64,000 nucleotides of DNA from Saccharopolyspora spinosa NRRL 18395 (GTDB lineage: Bacteria > Actinomycetota > Actinomycetes > Mycobacteriales > Pseudonocardiaceae): contig NZ_GL877881.1 in NCBI RefSeq assembly GCF_000194155.1, positions 355,846-419,845 of the forward strand, given 5' to 3'. A model generated the notes under the pieces. The model was not told the DNA's origin. It did no database searches and saw only the letters and a list, made by a program, of their open reading frames with translations. Shown here one piece after another: positions 1-7,650 of the stretch (position 1 is the stretch's first letter; each line of letters starts with the position of its first letter). Position numbers and translations under genes: made by a program.

Positions 1-2
1 GT

Positions 3-119
3 GAGGAGTCCGCTGAGCTGCGGGAACTGCGTAAGCGCAACCGCCTGTTGGAGCAGGAGAACGAGGTCCTGCGTCAGGCCGCGGCCTACCTGGCGCAGGG
101 CAACCTGCCGGGAAAATAG
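3..119 (+). CDS. IS3-type OrfA, C-terminal leucine-zipper end (partial)
   Basis: Frame 3 reads 38 codons to a TAG at 117-119 and contains heptad-like leucines (ELRELRKRNRLLEQE), the leucine-zipper tail by which IS3 OrfA proteins multimerise. An A4 run just before the stop would suit programmed frameshifting, but the downstream orfB frame is +1 relative to orfA rather than the usual -1, so OrfB may have been started separately or the junction may be mutated. The gene is cut by the window edge. Confidence 0.65.
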   Translation, partial: EESAELRELRKRNRLLEQENEVLRQAAAYLAQGNLPGK

Positions 120-881
120 TCTTCCCGCTCTCCGTGAACTGGCTGCGGCCGGTGCCCCTGTGCGGGTGCCGGTCGCGGTGACGTGCAGGGTGCTGGGCAT
201 CTCCCGGCAGGCCTACTACCAGTGGCGATCTGACCCGGTCTCACAACGAGACTTCGATGACGCTCAGCTGATCAACGCCGCACTCGACATCCATGCCGCC
301 GACCCGTCCGACGGGTACCGGTTCATCGCCGACGAACTGTCTGCCCGCGGCTTTGCCGTGTCGGAGAACCGAGTGTGGCGGATCTGCTCCATCCAACGGA
401 TCTTTTCCTTACACGCTAAGAAAAAAGCCCGTTACCGCAAGGCTGGGCCGCCGGTGCACGACGACCTCGTGTGCCGGGATTTCACCGCGAACGCGCCGAA
501 TGTGAAATGGTTGACCGATGCCGTCACCGCGTTGCGCAACGCCATCGCCCTACGCGACCCGGCGGTGTGATCGTACACTCGGACCGCGGCAGCCAGTTCC
601 GGTCGAAGAAGTACCGGTGCCTGCTGCGCAACCATAAGCTGACCGGGTCGATGGGCAGGGTCGGGGCGTGCGGCGATAACGCCGCAATGGAATCATTCTT
701 TTCCTTGCTGCAAAAGAACGTTCTCGACACACGACGCTGGCGCACCCGGGAAGAACTACGCACCGCCATCGTCACCTGGATCGAGACAAAATACCACCGC
801 AAACGCCGACAACGGGGCCTGGGCAAACTCACCCCGGTCGAGTTTGAGACCATCTACACCCCCGCCGCAACAGCGGCCTGA
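109..881 (+). pseudogene. IS3-type OrfB transposase, frameshifted and internally deleted
   Basis: Frame 1 reads a normal OrfB N-terminus (HTH-like LGISRQAYYQW, then DGYRFIADEL) up to VKWLTD, which holds the first catalytic Asp (codon at 517). Only about 20 codons later comes HSDRGSQ with the second Asp, whereas IS3 transposases have nearly 60 residues there, so about 35 codons are missing. The reading frame also changes near 563 (frame 1 stops at 568-570; the match continues in frame 3 as GVIVHSDRGSQ), consistent with loss of one G. The last catalytic Glu is present in MESFFS (codon 690). The product would be inactive. Confidence 0.85.
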
Positions 882-903
882 AAACAGTCAACCCCCAGTG
901 ACA

Positions 904-1113
904 ATCAAAGTCTGGGCAGACCCTTACGACCGGCTCGCGCAGCCGATGCCGGCCACGTCCACGCGCCTCGGCCTCCACCCGCGCGACTAGATAAGCAACC
1001 TTCAGCGCACCCTCACCGCCACCGCCGTGCCGCGCCGGGGCGTAGTAGAACGTCGCCCACACCGCGAACCCGCCAACGCCGAGCAGACTCGTCGCAATCA
1101 ACGCGGCGATCAT
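904..1113 (-). pseudogene. Small membrane protein gene cut by the IS3 element
   Basis: The ATG at 1113 overlaps the stop of the upstream gene by 4 nt (ATGA), so this was the third gene of a translationally coupled operon. About 70 residues remain: one N-terminal hydrophobic segment (IAALIATSLLGVGGFAVWA), then a glycine-rich and Arg-rich stretch. The frame then runs into IS3 DNA and stops at 829 inside the transposase. The original C-terminus is not in the window. Function unknown. Confidence 0.5.
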
Positions 1114-1325
1114 CGGCCTGTCCCCTCGCCGTCGATTACGCGCGGCGGAACGTAGGTCGCGCTCTGGTCCCGCAGCAGCTCTGCAATCTCGTACATCAGC
1201 ACCGCGGTTTCGGTGTACCGCTCGTCGGTGACGGTCTGCTCGCGCACGTCATCGGCGAGGTCCTCCAGCACCGCCGAGGCACGCACCAACAACTCGTGCA
1301 GCTGCGATTGCACCTGCGCGTTCAT
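1110..1325 (-). CDS. Small helical hypothetical protein (71 aa)
   Basis: The ATG at 1325 lies in an ATGA overlap with the stop of the zinc-motif gene upstream, and its own stop overlaps the next start in the same way, which fixes both ends. The product is acidic and predicted helical (QLHELLVRASAVLEDLADD), with no signal peptide, cysteines or recognised domain. Small proteins like this accompany XRE-TPR regulators in many actinomycetes (general knowledge); here an IS982-type element separates it from the XRE gene at 2642-3859. Function unknown. Confidence 0.6.
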   Translation of the reverse strand: MNAQVQSQLHELLVRASAVLEDLADDVREQTVTDERYTETAVLMYEIAELLRDQSATYVPPRVIDGEGTGR

Positions 1326-1564
1326 CGCGCACCCGCCACCGGCGCCATCGGGCACCGGGCGAGCACGTGCGCCGCCGCGTTGCAGTCCGGGCACGTCTCC
1401 CACAACCAGGCAATCTCGCCTGACTCGGCCTTGACGCGCTTGTCGCACAGGGTCGTGACCTCGGCGCCGGGGGCGTATCTGTGCCCCAGCTGTTGCGAGT
1501 CGGTGCTCGCGTGCCGTGCGCCAGCGGCCGGAAGCCAGTGGAACAGATGCGGTGCGTATAGCAC
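1322..1564 (-). CDS. Small zinc-finger-like protein (80 aa)
   Basis: This 80-residue protein has a C-x(n)-C-x2-C arrangement (VTTLCDKRV followed by WETCPDCNAA) and several His residues (YAPHLFHW, RHAS, GHRYAP), consistent with a small zinc-binding domain. Such proteins are common beside XRE regulators in Pseudonocardiales-type genomes. It is the first gene of a three-gene operon with 4-nt overlaps. The start at 1564 is the first ATG in frame; no strong ribosome-binding site decides it. DNA or protein binding is inference only. Confidence 0.6.
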   Translation of the reverse strand: MLYAPHLFHWLPAAGARHASTDSQQLGHRYAPGAEVTTLCDKRVKAESGEIAWLWETCPDCNAAAHVLARCPMAPVAGAR

Positions 1565-1707
1565 GGCACCACGCAGTGCCGCATCCGGCTGGTTCCCAAT
1601 TCCGTCACCTCCACGCTCGGTGCAGGCCGGTTAACAACGAACCGCAGCGCCCGCACTGATCAAGCTAGGAGTAGCGACGTACGCGGAGTTTTCTCCGTGA
1701 ATAGGCG

Positions 1708-2638
1708 CCCTAGACGAGTAATTCCAAATTCCTGCGAGCATGAGGCGAGGGTGGCCAGGATCCGTTTGTGACGACAGACCTGGACACCCTCGTGATCGCA
1801 CTCTACGTCAAAATCGACGATGACCTGGCCGGTTCGGCTCGGCTGCCTGGTCGGCCACCCAAGCTCAGCCACTCCGAGTTACTGTGCCTGGCCGTCATGC
1901 AGGCGATGCTGGGCTTTCACAATGAGGCCCGATGGCTGCGCTACACCCGCACACACCTGCGGCATCTGTTCCCCTACCTGCCCGGACAGTCCGGGTACAA
2001 CAAGCGCCTGCGTGCCGCACTGCCGCGGATCAAACGGATCATCCGGGTACTGGCCCGCGACACCGACTTCTGGCATGACACCGTGTGGATCACCGACTCC
2101 ACCCCGGTGCCCTGCGGCATGTCCCGCCCCACCGTCAAGCGTTCGGACCTGGCCGGCTTCGCCGGCTACGGCTACTGCGCGTCACACTCGCGGTTCTTCT
2201 GGGGTCTGCGCCTGTACCTGGTGTGCACCCCGGCCGGGATGCCGATGCTGTGGGCGTTGGCAGATCCCAAGCTCGGCGAGCGCGAGGTGCTGGCCGCGAT
2301 GCTGGAGGTCGACGCCGAGATGATCAAGGACCGGGCCGGGCTGCTGCTGATCAGTGACAAGGGGTTCGCCTCGAAGACCTTCGAACGATCACTGTCCGAA
2401 CAGGGCATCACGCTGCTGCGCCCGTCGCGCAAGAAGGAGGTCCTGCGAGCAGGCGAGCCGATGCTCAAGAAAGTCCGCCAACTCATCGAGTCGGTCAACG
2501 ACACCTCACGGATGCCCTGGAGCTGCTCCAGAGCAATGCCGCGTTCGGTGCGTTGGGCGACGGCCGCACCGGCCAGCCAGTCACTCGCTCACTCACCGCC
2601 TACGATCACTGATCGTATTCAGACTTACTCGTCTAGTT
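1708..2638 (+). mobile_element. IS982-type insertion sequence with 12-bp terminal inverted repeats
   Basis: CTAGACGAGTAA at 1710-1721 is repeated exactly in inverted orientation as TTACTCGTCTAG at 2625-2636, flanking one transposase gene. At about 0.93 kb it is slightly short for the family (roughly 1 kb), in keeping with the altered transposase C-terminus. No obvious target duplication is visible at the ends. It sits between an XRE regulator and a small-protein operon of the same orientation and may have separated genes that were once together. Confidence 0.8.
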
Positions 2639-2652
2639 GGGCTAAAGGGTGA
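1768..2652 (+). CDS. IS982-family transposase with a replaced C-terminus
   Basis: The DDE-type transposase matches the IS982 pattern: N-terminal GRPPKLSHSELLCLAV, then TDSTPVPCG with the first Asp (D110), GYGYCASHSRFFWGL, ISDKGF with the second Asp (D197), and LIESVND with the likely Glu (E241). Family members continue with DTLKGQLxLERHGGRT and about 40 more residues; here the sequence becomes unrelated Ser/Arg-rich residues after SVNDT and reads through the right inverted repeat to 2652. The C-terminal segment therefore looks lost or frameshifted, and activity is doubtful. The start is a GTG at 1768. Confidence 0.8.
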   Translation: MTTDLDTLVIALYVKIDDDLAGSARLPGRPPKLSHSELLCLAVMQAMLGFHNEARWLRYTRTHLRHLFPYLPGQSGYNKRLRAALPRIKRIIRVLARDTDFWHDTVWITDSTPVPCGMSRPTVKRSDLAGFAGYGYCASHSRFFWGLRLYLVCTPAGMPMLWALADPKLGEREVLAAMLEVDAEMIKDRAGLLLISDKGFASKTFERSLSEQGITLLRPSRKKEVLRAGEPMLKKVRQLIESVNDTSRMPWSCSRAMPRSVRWATAAPASQSLAHSPPTITDRIQTYSSSWAKG

Positions 2653-3859
2653 TTCCCATGCGGTACGCCATTCCGCGAAGCTCGCGGCCGACCGAGTCGC
2701 GCTGCGCCCGCTGCACCAGGTCCGCTATGGTTTCCCGCACAAACGGCATGTTCCGAACACGCTGCGGGGCAAGGTTTTCGGCCTTGCGGAGTAGCTGGAT
2801 TGCCTGGCTGCGGGTCCGCTTGTCCACTGCGAGCGACCGTCCGAGGTCGGCGTAAAACTCGCCTTGGCGTGCCGGAGACGGCACGACTTCCGGGCGTGCT
2901 CCCTTGGCCATTTCCACGACCCGGCCCCCGTAGCCGAACTCGGTTGCTAACGCCACCTGCCAGATACGAACGTTGGCGCGACCGAACCACATGTAGCCGA
3001 ACTGGCCGACGTCCTCGCGCTGTCGCTCGGCAAGCTCCTCGGCTTCCCGGTAATGGGTCCAGGCGTCGGACTCCTGTCCCATCGAGGCGTAGGCGAGCGC
3101 GGCGTTGAGGTGGAGCTGTCCGACCGCCTGTCGGAGCTCGGGCGTCATCGGTTCGCGGTCAACTGCGTCGATTGACCGGCGCGCCAACGCTGCTTGCCGC
3201 TTACGTCCGCTGCCACCGATCGCCTGGGTTCGGACCCATGCCGCGTGAGCGATCCACCCGGGGCGGCCGAGTCGGTCGGCGATCGTGATGCTGCGGTCGG
3301 CGGCCAGCTGTGCGATTCCCGGAACCCCCATCGATTTCGCCAGCATCGATGCCGCGTGGTAGCAGGTGGCGAGGCCGACTAGTGCGTCGCTGCGGCGTGC
3401 CTGGTCGGTGTAGTACACCGCGTGCAGTTCCTTGATCAGTCCTGGCACCAGGAGGCCCTGCGCCGCGTAGTCCGCGCGCGGACGTAGATCGGAGTTCAGG
3501 TGCTTGAGGTCGGCGACGATCTCCGTCCATGCGCGCGGCTCTACCTCGACCGGATCGTCCAGCCGCAAGTCAGCGACAACAGCCTCGATCATCCCGACCG
3601 CCGCGCGCGCTTCGGCGGCTGCATCGTCACGAGGCGGGAACGGAGTAGCGGCGAGCTCGGACGGTGCGACGCTGAGCGCAGCGGCCAGCGCCTCCAACGT
3701 CGATCGCTTGTCCACCCGCCGTCGGCCGCGCTCGATGTTCGACAGGTGGCCGGGGGTCATTCCCGCCAGCTCAGCAGTGGTTTTGAGGGTCATGCCCCGG
3801 AAAGCGCGGACTTCACGGATTCGGCGGCCAATGTGGGCTTCCTCGTCGAACGGGTCCAT
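2642..3859 (-). CDS. XRE-family regulator with C-terminal TPR-like helices (405 aa)
   Basis: An N-terminal HTH_3 domain spans about residues 8-65 (GRRIREVRAFRGMTLKTTAELAGM, with NIERGRR in the recognition region). The remaining 330 residues are alpha-helical and TPR-like (AALAYASMGQESDAWTHYREAEEL). Such proteins are actinobacterial transcriptional regulators whose TPR part senses a peptide, protein or metabolite. I start at ATG 3859 rather than 3931 because GAGGGAG lies just upstream and HTH homology begins soon after. The stop at 2642 is a few bases from the IS982 right end. Targets may include the small-protein operon at 904-1564. Confidence 0.8.
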   Translation of the reverse strand: MDPFDEEAHIGRRIREVRAFRGMTLKTTAELAGMTPGHLSNIERGRRRVDKRSTLEALAAALSVAPSELAATPFPPRDDAAAEARAAVGMIEAVVADLRLDDPVEVEPRAWTEIVADLKHLNSDLRPRADYAAQGLLVPGLIKELHAVYYTDQARRSDALVGLATCYHAASMLAKSMGVPGIAQLAADRSITIADRLGRPGWIAHAAWVRTQAIGGSGRKRQAALARRSIDAVDREPMTPELRQAVGQLHLNAALAYASMGQESDAWTHYREAEELAERQREDVGQFGYMWFGRANVRIWQVALATEFGYGGRVVEMAKGARPEVVPSPARQGEFYADLGRSLAVDKRTRSQAIQLLRKAENLAPQRVRNMPFVRETIADLVQRAQRDSVGRELRGMAYRMGITL

Positions 3860-3965
3860 GCGCTCGCTCCCTCTGTCACGATCATCGCACATGCTAAGGG
3901 CACTCCACCAGAAAACGACAGCCCATAGCAAGGCACCACGTGACGTCGATCAGCGCCACGAGCGA

Positions 3966-4002
3966 AGCGCCCGCCCAGCATCCGAGATGCCGGGCGGGCG
4001 CT
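3966..4002. terminator. Very strong stem-loop (11-bp plus 5-bp stems)
   Basis: AGCGCCCGCCC at 3966-3976 pairs perfectly with GGGCGGGCGCT at 3992-4002; inside, GCATC and GATGC pair around a CGA loop. It lies upstream of the XRE start and next to the decayed repeat zone. With no T-run it is either a factor-independent terminator of the type common in high-GC genomes or another structural element. Confidence 0.55.
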
Positions 4003-4097
4003 GCTGCGCGGCTGTGCCGACTTAGCGTTCCAGCTCTGGCCGGTCAACCCCGCGTGGCCGGAAAGAACCCCACTCCACTGCTCCTCGCCGCCACACG

Positions 4098-4127
4098 CTA
4101 GACGGCACGAACGGTCCGTTCGCTCCA
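4098..4127. repeat. Palindromic repeat family, partial copy A
   Basis: This is the right half of the element seen in full at 4488-4538 (CTAGACGGCACgAACGGTCC followed by GTTCGCTCCA). The left arm is absent. Copies B-E are at 4160, 4488, 17804 and 17891. Confidence 0.6.
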
Positions 4128-4159
4128 TACACCTGCCGCAAACCCCGGACTACTGGCGT

Positions 4160-4206
4160 GAAGCGAACGGCCTGATCACCTCACTAGACGGCACAAACGG
4201 TCCGTT
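4160..4206. repeat. Palindromic repeat family, copy B
   Basis: It begins GAAGCGAACGGCCTGATCAC and ends AAACGGTCCGTT, nearly identical to copy C over 45 bases. GCGAACGG and CCGTTCGC arms make the full element an imperfect palindrome; the right arm here is trimmed at TTA, which doubles as the stop codon of the adjacent gene fragment. Confidence 0.7.
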
Positions 4207-4487
4207 AGATCCTGATGTCGAGAGCGGTGCGGACGATGGTGTCGGTATCCAGGCCGTGGTAGTGGTAGACGTCTTCCAGGGAGCCCGACTGGCCGAAGTT
4301 CGTGACGCCGAGGTGGGCGGCTCGGACCTGGTTGATGCCCGCCAGGAACGCCAGCGTGTGCGGGTGTCCATCTAGGACGGTCACCAGCGGGGTCGCCCGG
4401 TGCGCCGGGAAGACCTGGTTCAGGATTCCCGCCGATCCGCCGGCGCCCTGCCGCGCCCGCAATGCCTCGAACAGCAGGCCGGGACTA
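4205..4487 (-). pseudogene. C-terminal fragment of a pyruvate dehydrogenase E1 (AceE/transketolase-like) gene
   Basis: About 93 codons read the C-terminal transketolase-like domain of the homodimeric PDH E1 family (AGILNQVFPAHRATPLVTV, GVTNFGQSGSLEDVYHYHG, then TIVRTALDIRI and stop). The full enzyme is about 900 residues and decarboxylates pyruvate on thiamine diphosphate; this piece lacks the catalytic domains and any start. The fragment begins where palindromic repeat copy C ends (4488) and stops where copy B begins (4206), so the repeats may mark the recombination points that left it behind. Non-functional. Confidence 0.8.
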
Positions 4488-4538
4488 GCGAACGGCCTGA
4501 TCACCTCACTAGACGGCACAAACGGTCCGTTCGCTCCA
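4488..4538. repeat. Palindromic repeat family, full copy C
   Basis: This is the most complete copy: GCGAACGG left arm, a spacer containing GATCACCTCACTAGACGG, and a GGTCCGTTCGC right arm followed by TCCA. The arms pair over 8 bases and the overall size is about 51 bp. It lies in the same orientation as copy B, with the aceE-like fragment between them. It could be a MITE-like or REP-like element. Confidence 0.7.
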
Positions 4539-4650
4539 CACCAGCACATACCAAAACAGCCTCCACGACAGCGAGAACCGACCGCGAATCCGTTCGCTCT
4601 CAACTGGGGGTCACAAACGCACCGGATACAACGTCGAGTGATCGCTGGCT

Positions 4651-5826
4651 TCAGCGGAGGTTGCTGGTGTGCCCGAGGGAGTACCGGCCTGGCTGCGGCA
4701 TGTAGGTCAGACCGTGCGGACCGGCACCGACTCGGATGCGGGCCAGGAGTTGGCCCGTGTCGGTGTCGAACACGTAGACCTCGTTGTGGTATCGGCCGGA
4801 CAACCACAGCTGTTTGCCGTCCGCGGAAACTCCGCCCATATCAGGGCTTCCGCCACCGGGGATGTGCCACTTGCCGATGGGCTGGTGGGTCTTGGTGTCC
4901 AGGACCGACACGCTGCCTTCCCCGCGGTTGGCGACGAACGCCCGCCGCGAATCGCGGGAGAAGTAGATCCCGTGCGCGCCCTTGCCAGTGGGCACGAAGC
5001 CGATCTGCTGGTTCGCCGCACCGTCGAACAGGTACACGCCGCCGGCCATCATGTCGGCCACGTAGAACGTCTTGCCGTCCGGCGCGAGCCGGCTGTCCTG
5101 CGGCATCCCGTCGGGGACGCGGTCGAGCTGGAAGGTGCGCACCTGCCGGCGGCTGGCGACGTCGAGCACGATCATCTTGTTGGCGAACTCGCACGTCACC
5201 AGCGCGAGCTTGCCGTCGGCGGTGAAGTCCATGTGGTTGACCCCGGCGCAGTCCGGGACGGGCAGCTTGCCCTGCGGCTGCCAGGTGTGCGGATCGTAGA
5301 AGTCCAGGCGCTTGTAGTACTCGGCGACGACGATCGCCGAGCGGCCGTCCGGGGTGAAGTACAGGTTGTACGGGTCCTGGATGGGCAACGGGGTGCTGGG
5401 CTTGCCGGTCTTCGGGTCGATCGGGGTGAGCGTCCCGGCCGGCACCTTGTCCGCGGTGACGTAGAGCGTCTTCAAGTCGTAGGACGGAACCACGTGTTGC
5501 GGTTCCTCGCCCCCGGGAAAGGCGTCCACGACCTTGAAGGTGTTCGGGTCGATCACCGAGACCGTGCCGTCCAGGCTGTTGGGCACGTAAACCAGGTTGC
5601 GCACGCCTTTCATCGCTTCCGACAGGTGGCCGGGACGGGTTGCCGCGTAAACGTCACCCTGGTCGAGCGGGGGTGGCATACCCGGCAGGACGTTGAACTG
5701 CGGTGGTGCCAGCACCGCCTTGGGCGTGTCGGCGAAGACCGCACTGTCCAGTTCTGGGCCGCTGCATCCCGCCGCCGCCAGCCCCACGATGCCGACCACC
5801 GCTAGAAGCGCTGTCCTGATCTGCAT
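4651..5826 (-). CDS. Secreted beta-propeller (YVTN-type) lipoprotein (391 aa)
   Basis: From ATG 5826 the product has a hydrophobic signal ending in a lipobox (GLAAAGC, Cys21), so it should be lipid-anchored outside the membrane. The rest is a series of about 45-residue blades with YVTN-style motifs (TLYVTADKV, GTVSVIDPNTFKVVDAF, RAFVANRGEGSVSVLD), predicting a seven-bladed propeller. Such proteins act as binding or scaffold surfaces; some relate to selenium-binding or surface-layer propellers. No catalytic residues are recognisable. It is transcribed alone, convergent with nothing, next to the repeat zone. Confidence 0.8.
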   Translation of the reverse strand: MQIRTALLAVVGIVGLAAAGCSGPELDSAVFADTPKAVLAPPQFNVLPGMPPPLDQGDVYAATRPGHLSEAMKGVRNLVYVPNSLDGTVSVIDPNTFKVVDAFPGGEEPQHVVPSYDLKTLYVTADKVPAGTLTPIDPKTGKPSTPLPIQDPYNLYFTPDGRSAIVVAEYYKRLDFYDPHTWQPQGKLPVPDCAGVNHMDFTADGKLALVTCEFANKMIVLDVASRRQVRTFQLDRVPDGMPQDSRLAPDGKTFYVADMMAGGVYLFDGAANQQIGFVPTGKGAHGIYFSRDSRRAFVANRGEGSVSVLDTKTHQPIGKWHIPGGGSPDMGGVSADGKQLWLSGRYHNEVYVFDTDTGQLLARIRVGAGPHGLTYMPQPGRYSLGHTSNLR

Positions 5827-5957
5827 GGCCGCGACGCTACAATCCGCCATCGCTTGGTCCGGGTAACGACGTGGGAACACCACGCTTCCGAATCCACCAC
5901 AGCCCCCGCACGGGTGAGGGTCTCCAGGCGCGCACGGCCTGGACGGGCAGTGGTGAC

Positions 5958-6047
5958 CAAGTCAGGAGCGTCGTCCCACCAGGTACCCCGGCAAGGCGGT
6001 CACAAGTCAGGAGCGTCGTGCCACCAGGTACCCCGGCAAGGCGGTCA
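5958..6047. repeat. 45-bp tandem duplication at the end of the biotin carboxylase gene
   Basis: Two 45-base units (5958-6002 and 6003-6047), each starting CAAGTCAGGAGCGTCGT and ending GGCAAGGCGGTCA, differ at one base. The second unit ends in the stop codon of the carboxylase gene (6045-6047), so the duplication is of the DNA just after that gene. No function is visible; replication slippage is likely. Confidence 0.85.
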
Positions 6048-7394
6048 GTCGTCGGCGAGAACCTTCTCCAGCCACATGGTGTGGACCGGGCCGTCGGCGA
6101 GTTCCGCGTTGCTGGTCAGCCGGCGGTGCAGTGCCACCGTGCTCGCGACACCTTCGACGTGGAACTCGGCGAGCGCCTGCCGCGCCCTGGCGTAGGCCTG
6201 TTGGCGGTCCGTTCCCCAGCAGATGAGCTTCGCGATGAGTGAATCGTAGAACGGGCTGATCCGGTCCCCTTGCGAAATACCCGTGTCCACCCGCACACCC
6301 GGGCCGCCGGGCAGGTGCAGTGCGGTTACATCGCCAGGAGTTGGGGTGAAGGCGCGCGCCGGGTCTTCGGCGTTGATGCGCAGCTCGATGGCGACACCCC
6401 GGCACTCGATCGAGTCCTGATCCAGCGCGAGCGGCGCGCCACCGGCGATACGCAGCTGCTCCGCGACGACGTCCACGCCGGTGATCGCCTCGGTGATCGG
6501 GTGCTCGACCTGGACGCGCGCGTTCATCTCGATGAAGTAGAAGTTCTCATCGCTGTCGACCAGGAACTCCACGGTGCCGGCGTTCCGGTAACCGACGTGC
6601 TCGGCCAGTCGCACCGCCGCCGAGGTGATGGTTTGCCGGGTCGTCTCGCGCAGGGCCGGCGCGGGCGCCTCCTCGAGGAGTTTCTGCCGGCGCCGCTGCA
6701 CCGAGCAGTCCCTTTCGAAGAGGTGCACCACTTTCCCCAGCTCGTCGGCGAGCAACTGCACCTCTACGTGCCGCGCGTTGGGAACCGCGCGCTCGAGATA
6801 GATCGTCGCGTCCCGGAACGCCGAACGCGCCTCTGCCTGGGCACCGGGCAGCACGTCCAGCAGTTCTTCGACATCGCGGACCGTCCGGATCCCCCGGCCT
6901 CCCCCACCCGCGGCTGCTTTGAGCAGCAGCGGGAATCCGAGCTCCAGAGCCGCCCGCGGCGCGTCCGCCGGATCGGTGATCGGGCCGCTGCCAGGCACCA
7001 CCGGGACGCCAGCGGCCTCAGCCGCGCGGCGCGCGGCGGCCTTGTCGCCCATCTGCTCAAGGACCGCCGGGGGCGGCCCGATAAACACCAGGTCGGCCTC
7101 ATCGATCGCCCGGGCGAAAGCGGCGTTCTCCGACAGGAATCCGTAGCCCGGGTGCACCGCGTCCACGTCGGTGGACCGCGCCGCCTTGAGCAGCGCATCC
7201 GGGTCCAAGTAGGACTTCTGCGCAGCAGACCGGCCGATGTGCACCGCATCGTCGGCCATCTGCACCCACTGCGCGTGTTCGTCGGCATCGGAGTAGACCG
7301 CCACCGCTTCGATGTCCGCCGCGTGGCACGCGCGGATGATCCGAACGGCGATCTCGCCGCGGTTGGCCACCAGCACTCGCCGCAGTCCGGTCAT
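6045..7394 (-). CDS. accC: Biotin carboxylase subunit, AccC-type (449 aa)
   Basis: This is a full-length ATP-grasp biotin carboxylase that carboxylates biotin on the carrier protein using ATP and bicarbonate. Visible signatures are the N-terminal LVANRGEIAVRIIRA, KAAAGGGGRGIR (ATP-binding loop), FIEMNARVQVEHPITE (catalytic segment) and EDPARAFTPTPG. The length of 449 matches the family. Its ATG overlaps the stop of the biotin carrier gene by 4 nt. It follows PxpB/PxpC-like genes, so it probably works with them as a split urea-carboxylase-like enzyme rather than in fatty-acid synthesis; that is inference from context. Confidence 0.9.
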   Translation of the reverse strand: MTGLRRVLVANRGEIAVRIIRACHAADIEAVAVYSDADEHAQWVQMADDAVHIGRSAAQKSYLDPDALLKAARSTDVDAVHPGYGFLSENAAFARAIDEADLVFIGPPPAVLEQMGDKAAARRAAEAAGVPVVPGSGPITDPADAPRAALELGFPLLLKAAAGGGGRGIRTVRDVEELLDVLPGAQAEARSAFRDATIYLERAVPNARHVEVQLLADELGKVVHLFERDCSVQRRRQKLLEEAPAPALRETTRQTITSAAVRLAEHVGYRNAGTVEFLVDSDENFYFIEMNARVQVEHPITEAITGVDVVAEQLRIAGGAPLALDQDSIECRGVAIELRINAEDPARAFTPTPGDVTALHLPGGPGVRVDTGISQGDRISPFYDSLIAKLICWGTDRQQAYARARQALAEFHVEGVASTVALHRRLTSNAELADGPVHTMWLEKVLADD

Positions 7395-7630
7395 GGCTCA
7401 TCGACCTCGAACATCGTCTGGCCCACGTCCACCTCGTCGCCGTCGTCGAGCAGGACCTTGCTGACGCGGCAGGCCCGGTCCGCCTTGATCTCGTTGAAGG
7501 TCTTCATCACCTCGATGATCCCCAGCGTCTGGCCCGGCCGGACAACGCTGCCGGGTTCGATGAACGGGTCCGCGTCGGGTGACGGTCGCCGGTAGAAGAC
7601 CCCCGGCAGTTGAGCATCCACTGTAGACAT
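7391..7630 (-). CDS. accB: Biotin carboxyl carrier protein (79 aa)
   Basis: A short biotinyl domain carries the biotinylation motif as EVMKT with Lys43, the usual AMKM being a variant VMKT common in AccB proteins. It begins at ATG 7630 behind AAGGGGGAG. At 79 residues it is a minimal carrier without the long Ala/Pro linker of E. coli AccB. It overlaps accC by 4 nt and follows the PxpC-like gene by 20 nt, so all are co-transcribed. Carboxybiotin would be handed to the neighbouring AHS2/PxpC-type domain, by analogy with urea carboxylase. Confidence 0.9.
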   Translation of the reverse strand: MSTVDAQLPGVFYRRPSPDADPFIEPGSVVRPGQTLGIIEVMKTFNEIKADRACRVSKVLLDDGDEVDVGQTMFEVDEP

Positions 7631-7650
7631 CGACTCCCCCTTGAACGGCG

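Larger units (their letters stand above)
1..903 (+). mobile_element. Remnant of an IS3-family insertion sequence, left end outside the window
   Basis: The first 0.9 kb holds the end of an IS3-type orfA followed by a disrupted orfB transposase. After the orfB stop at 881 comes a short GC-rich tail with a CA dinucleotide at about 902-903, which I take as the approximate right terminus; beyond it the sequence reads as part of another gene (904-1113). The left end is not visible, so no inverted-repeat pair or target duplication can be checked. With both lesions in orfB the element cannot make its own transposase. Confidence 0.7.

Noticed and set aside
6045-7630. Fatty-acid acetyl-CoA carboxylase genes
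   Set aside because: The pair sits inside a PxpBC operon with no carboxyltransferase of the AccA/AccD or PccB type nearby, so a role in a urea-carboxylase-like enzyme fits better.
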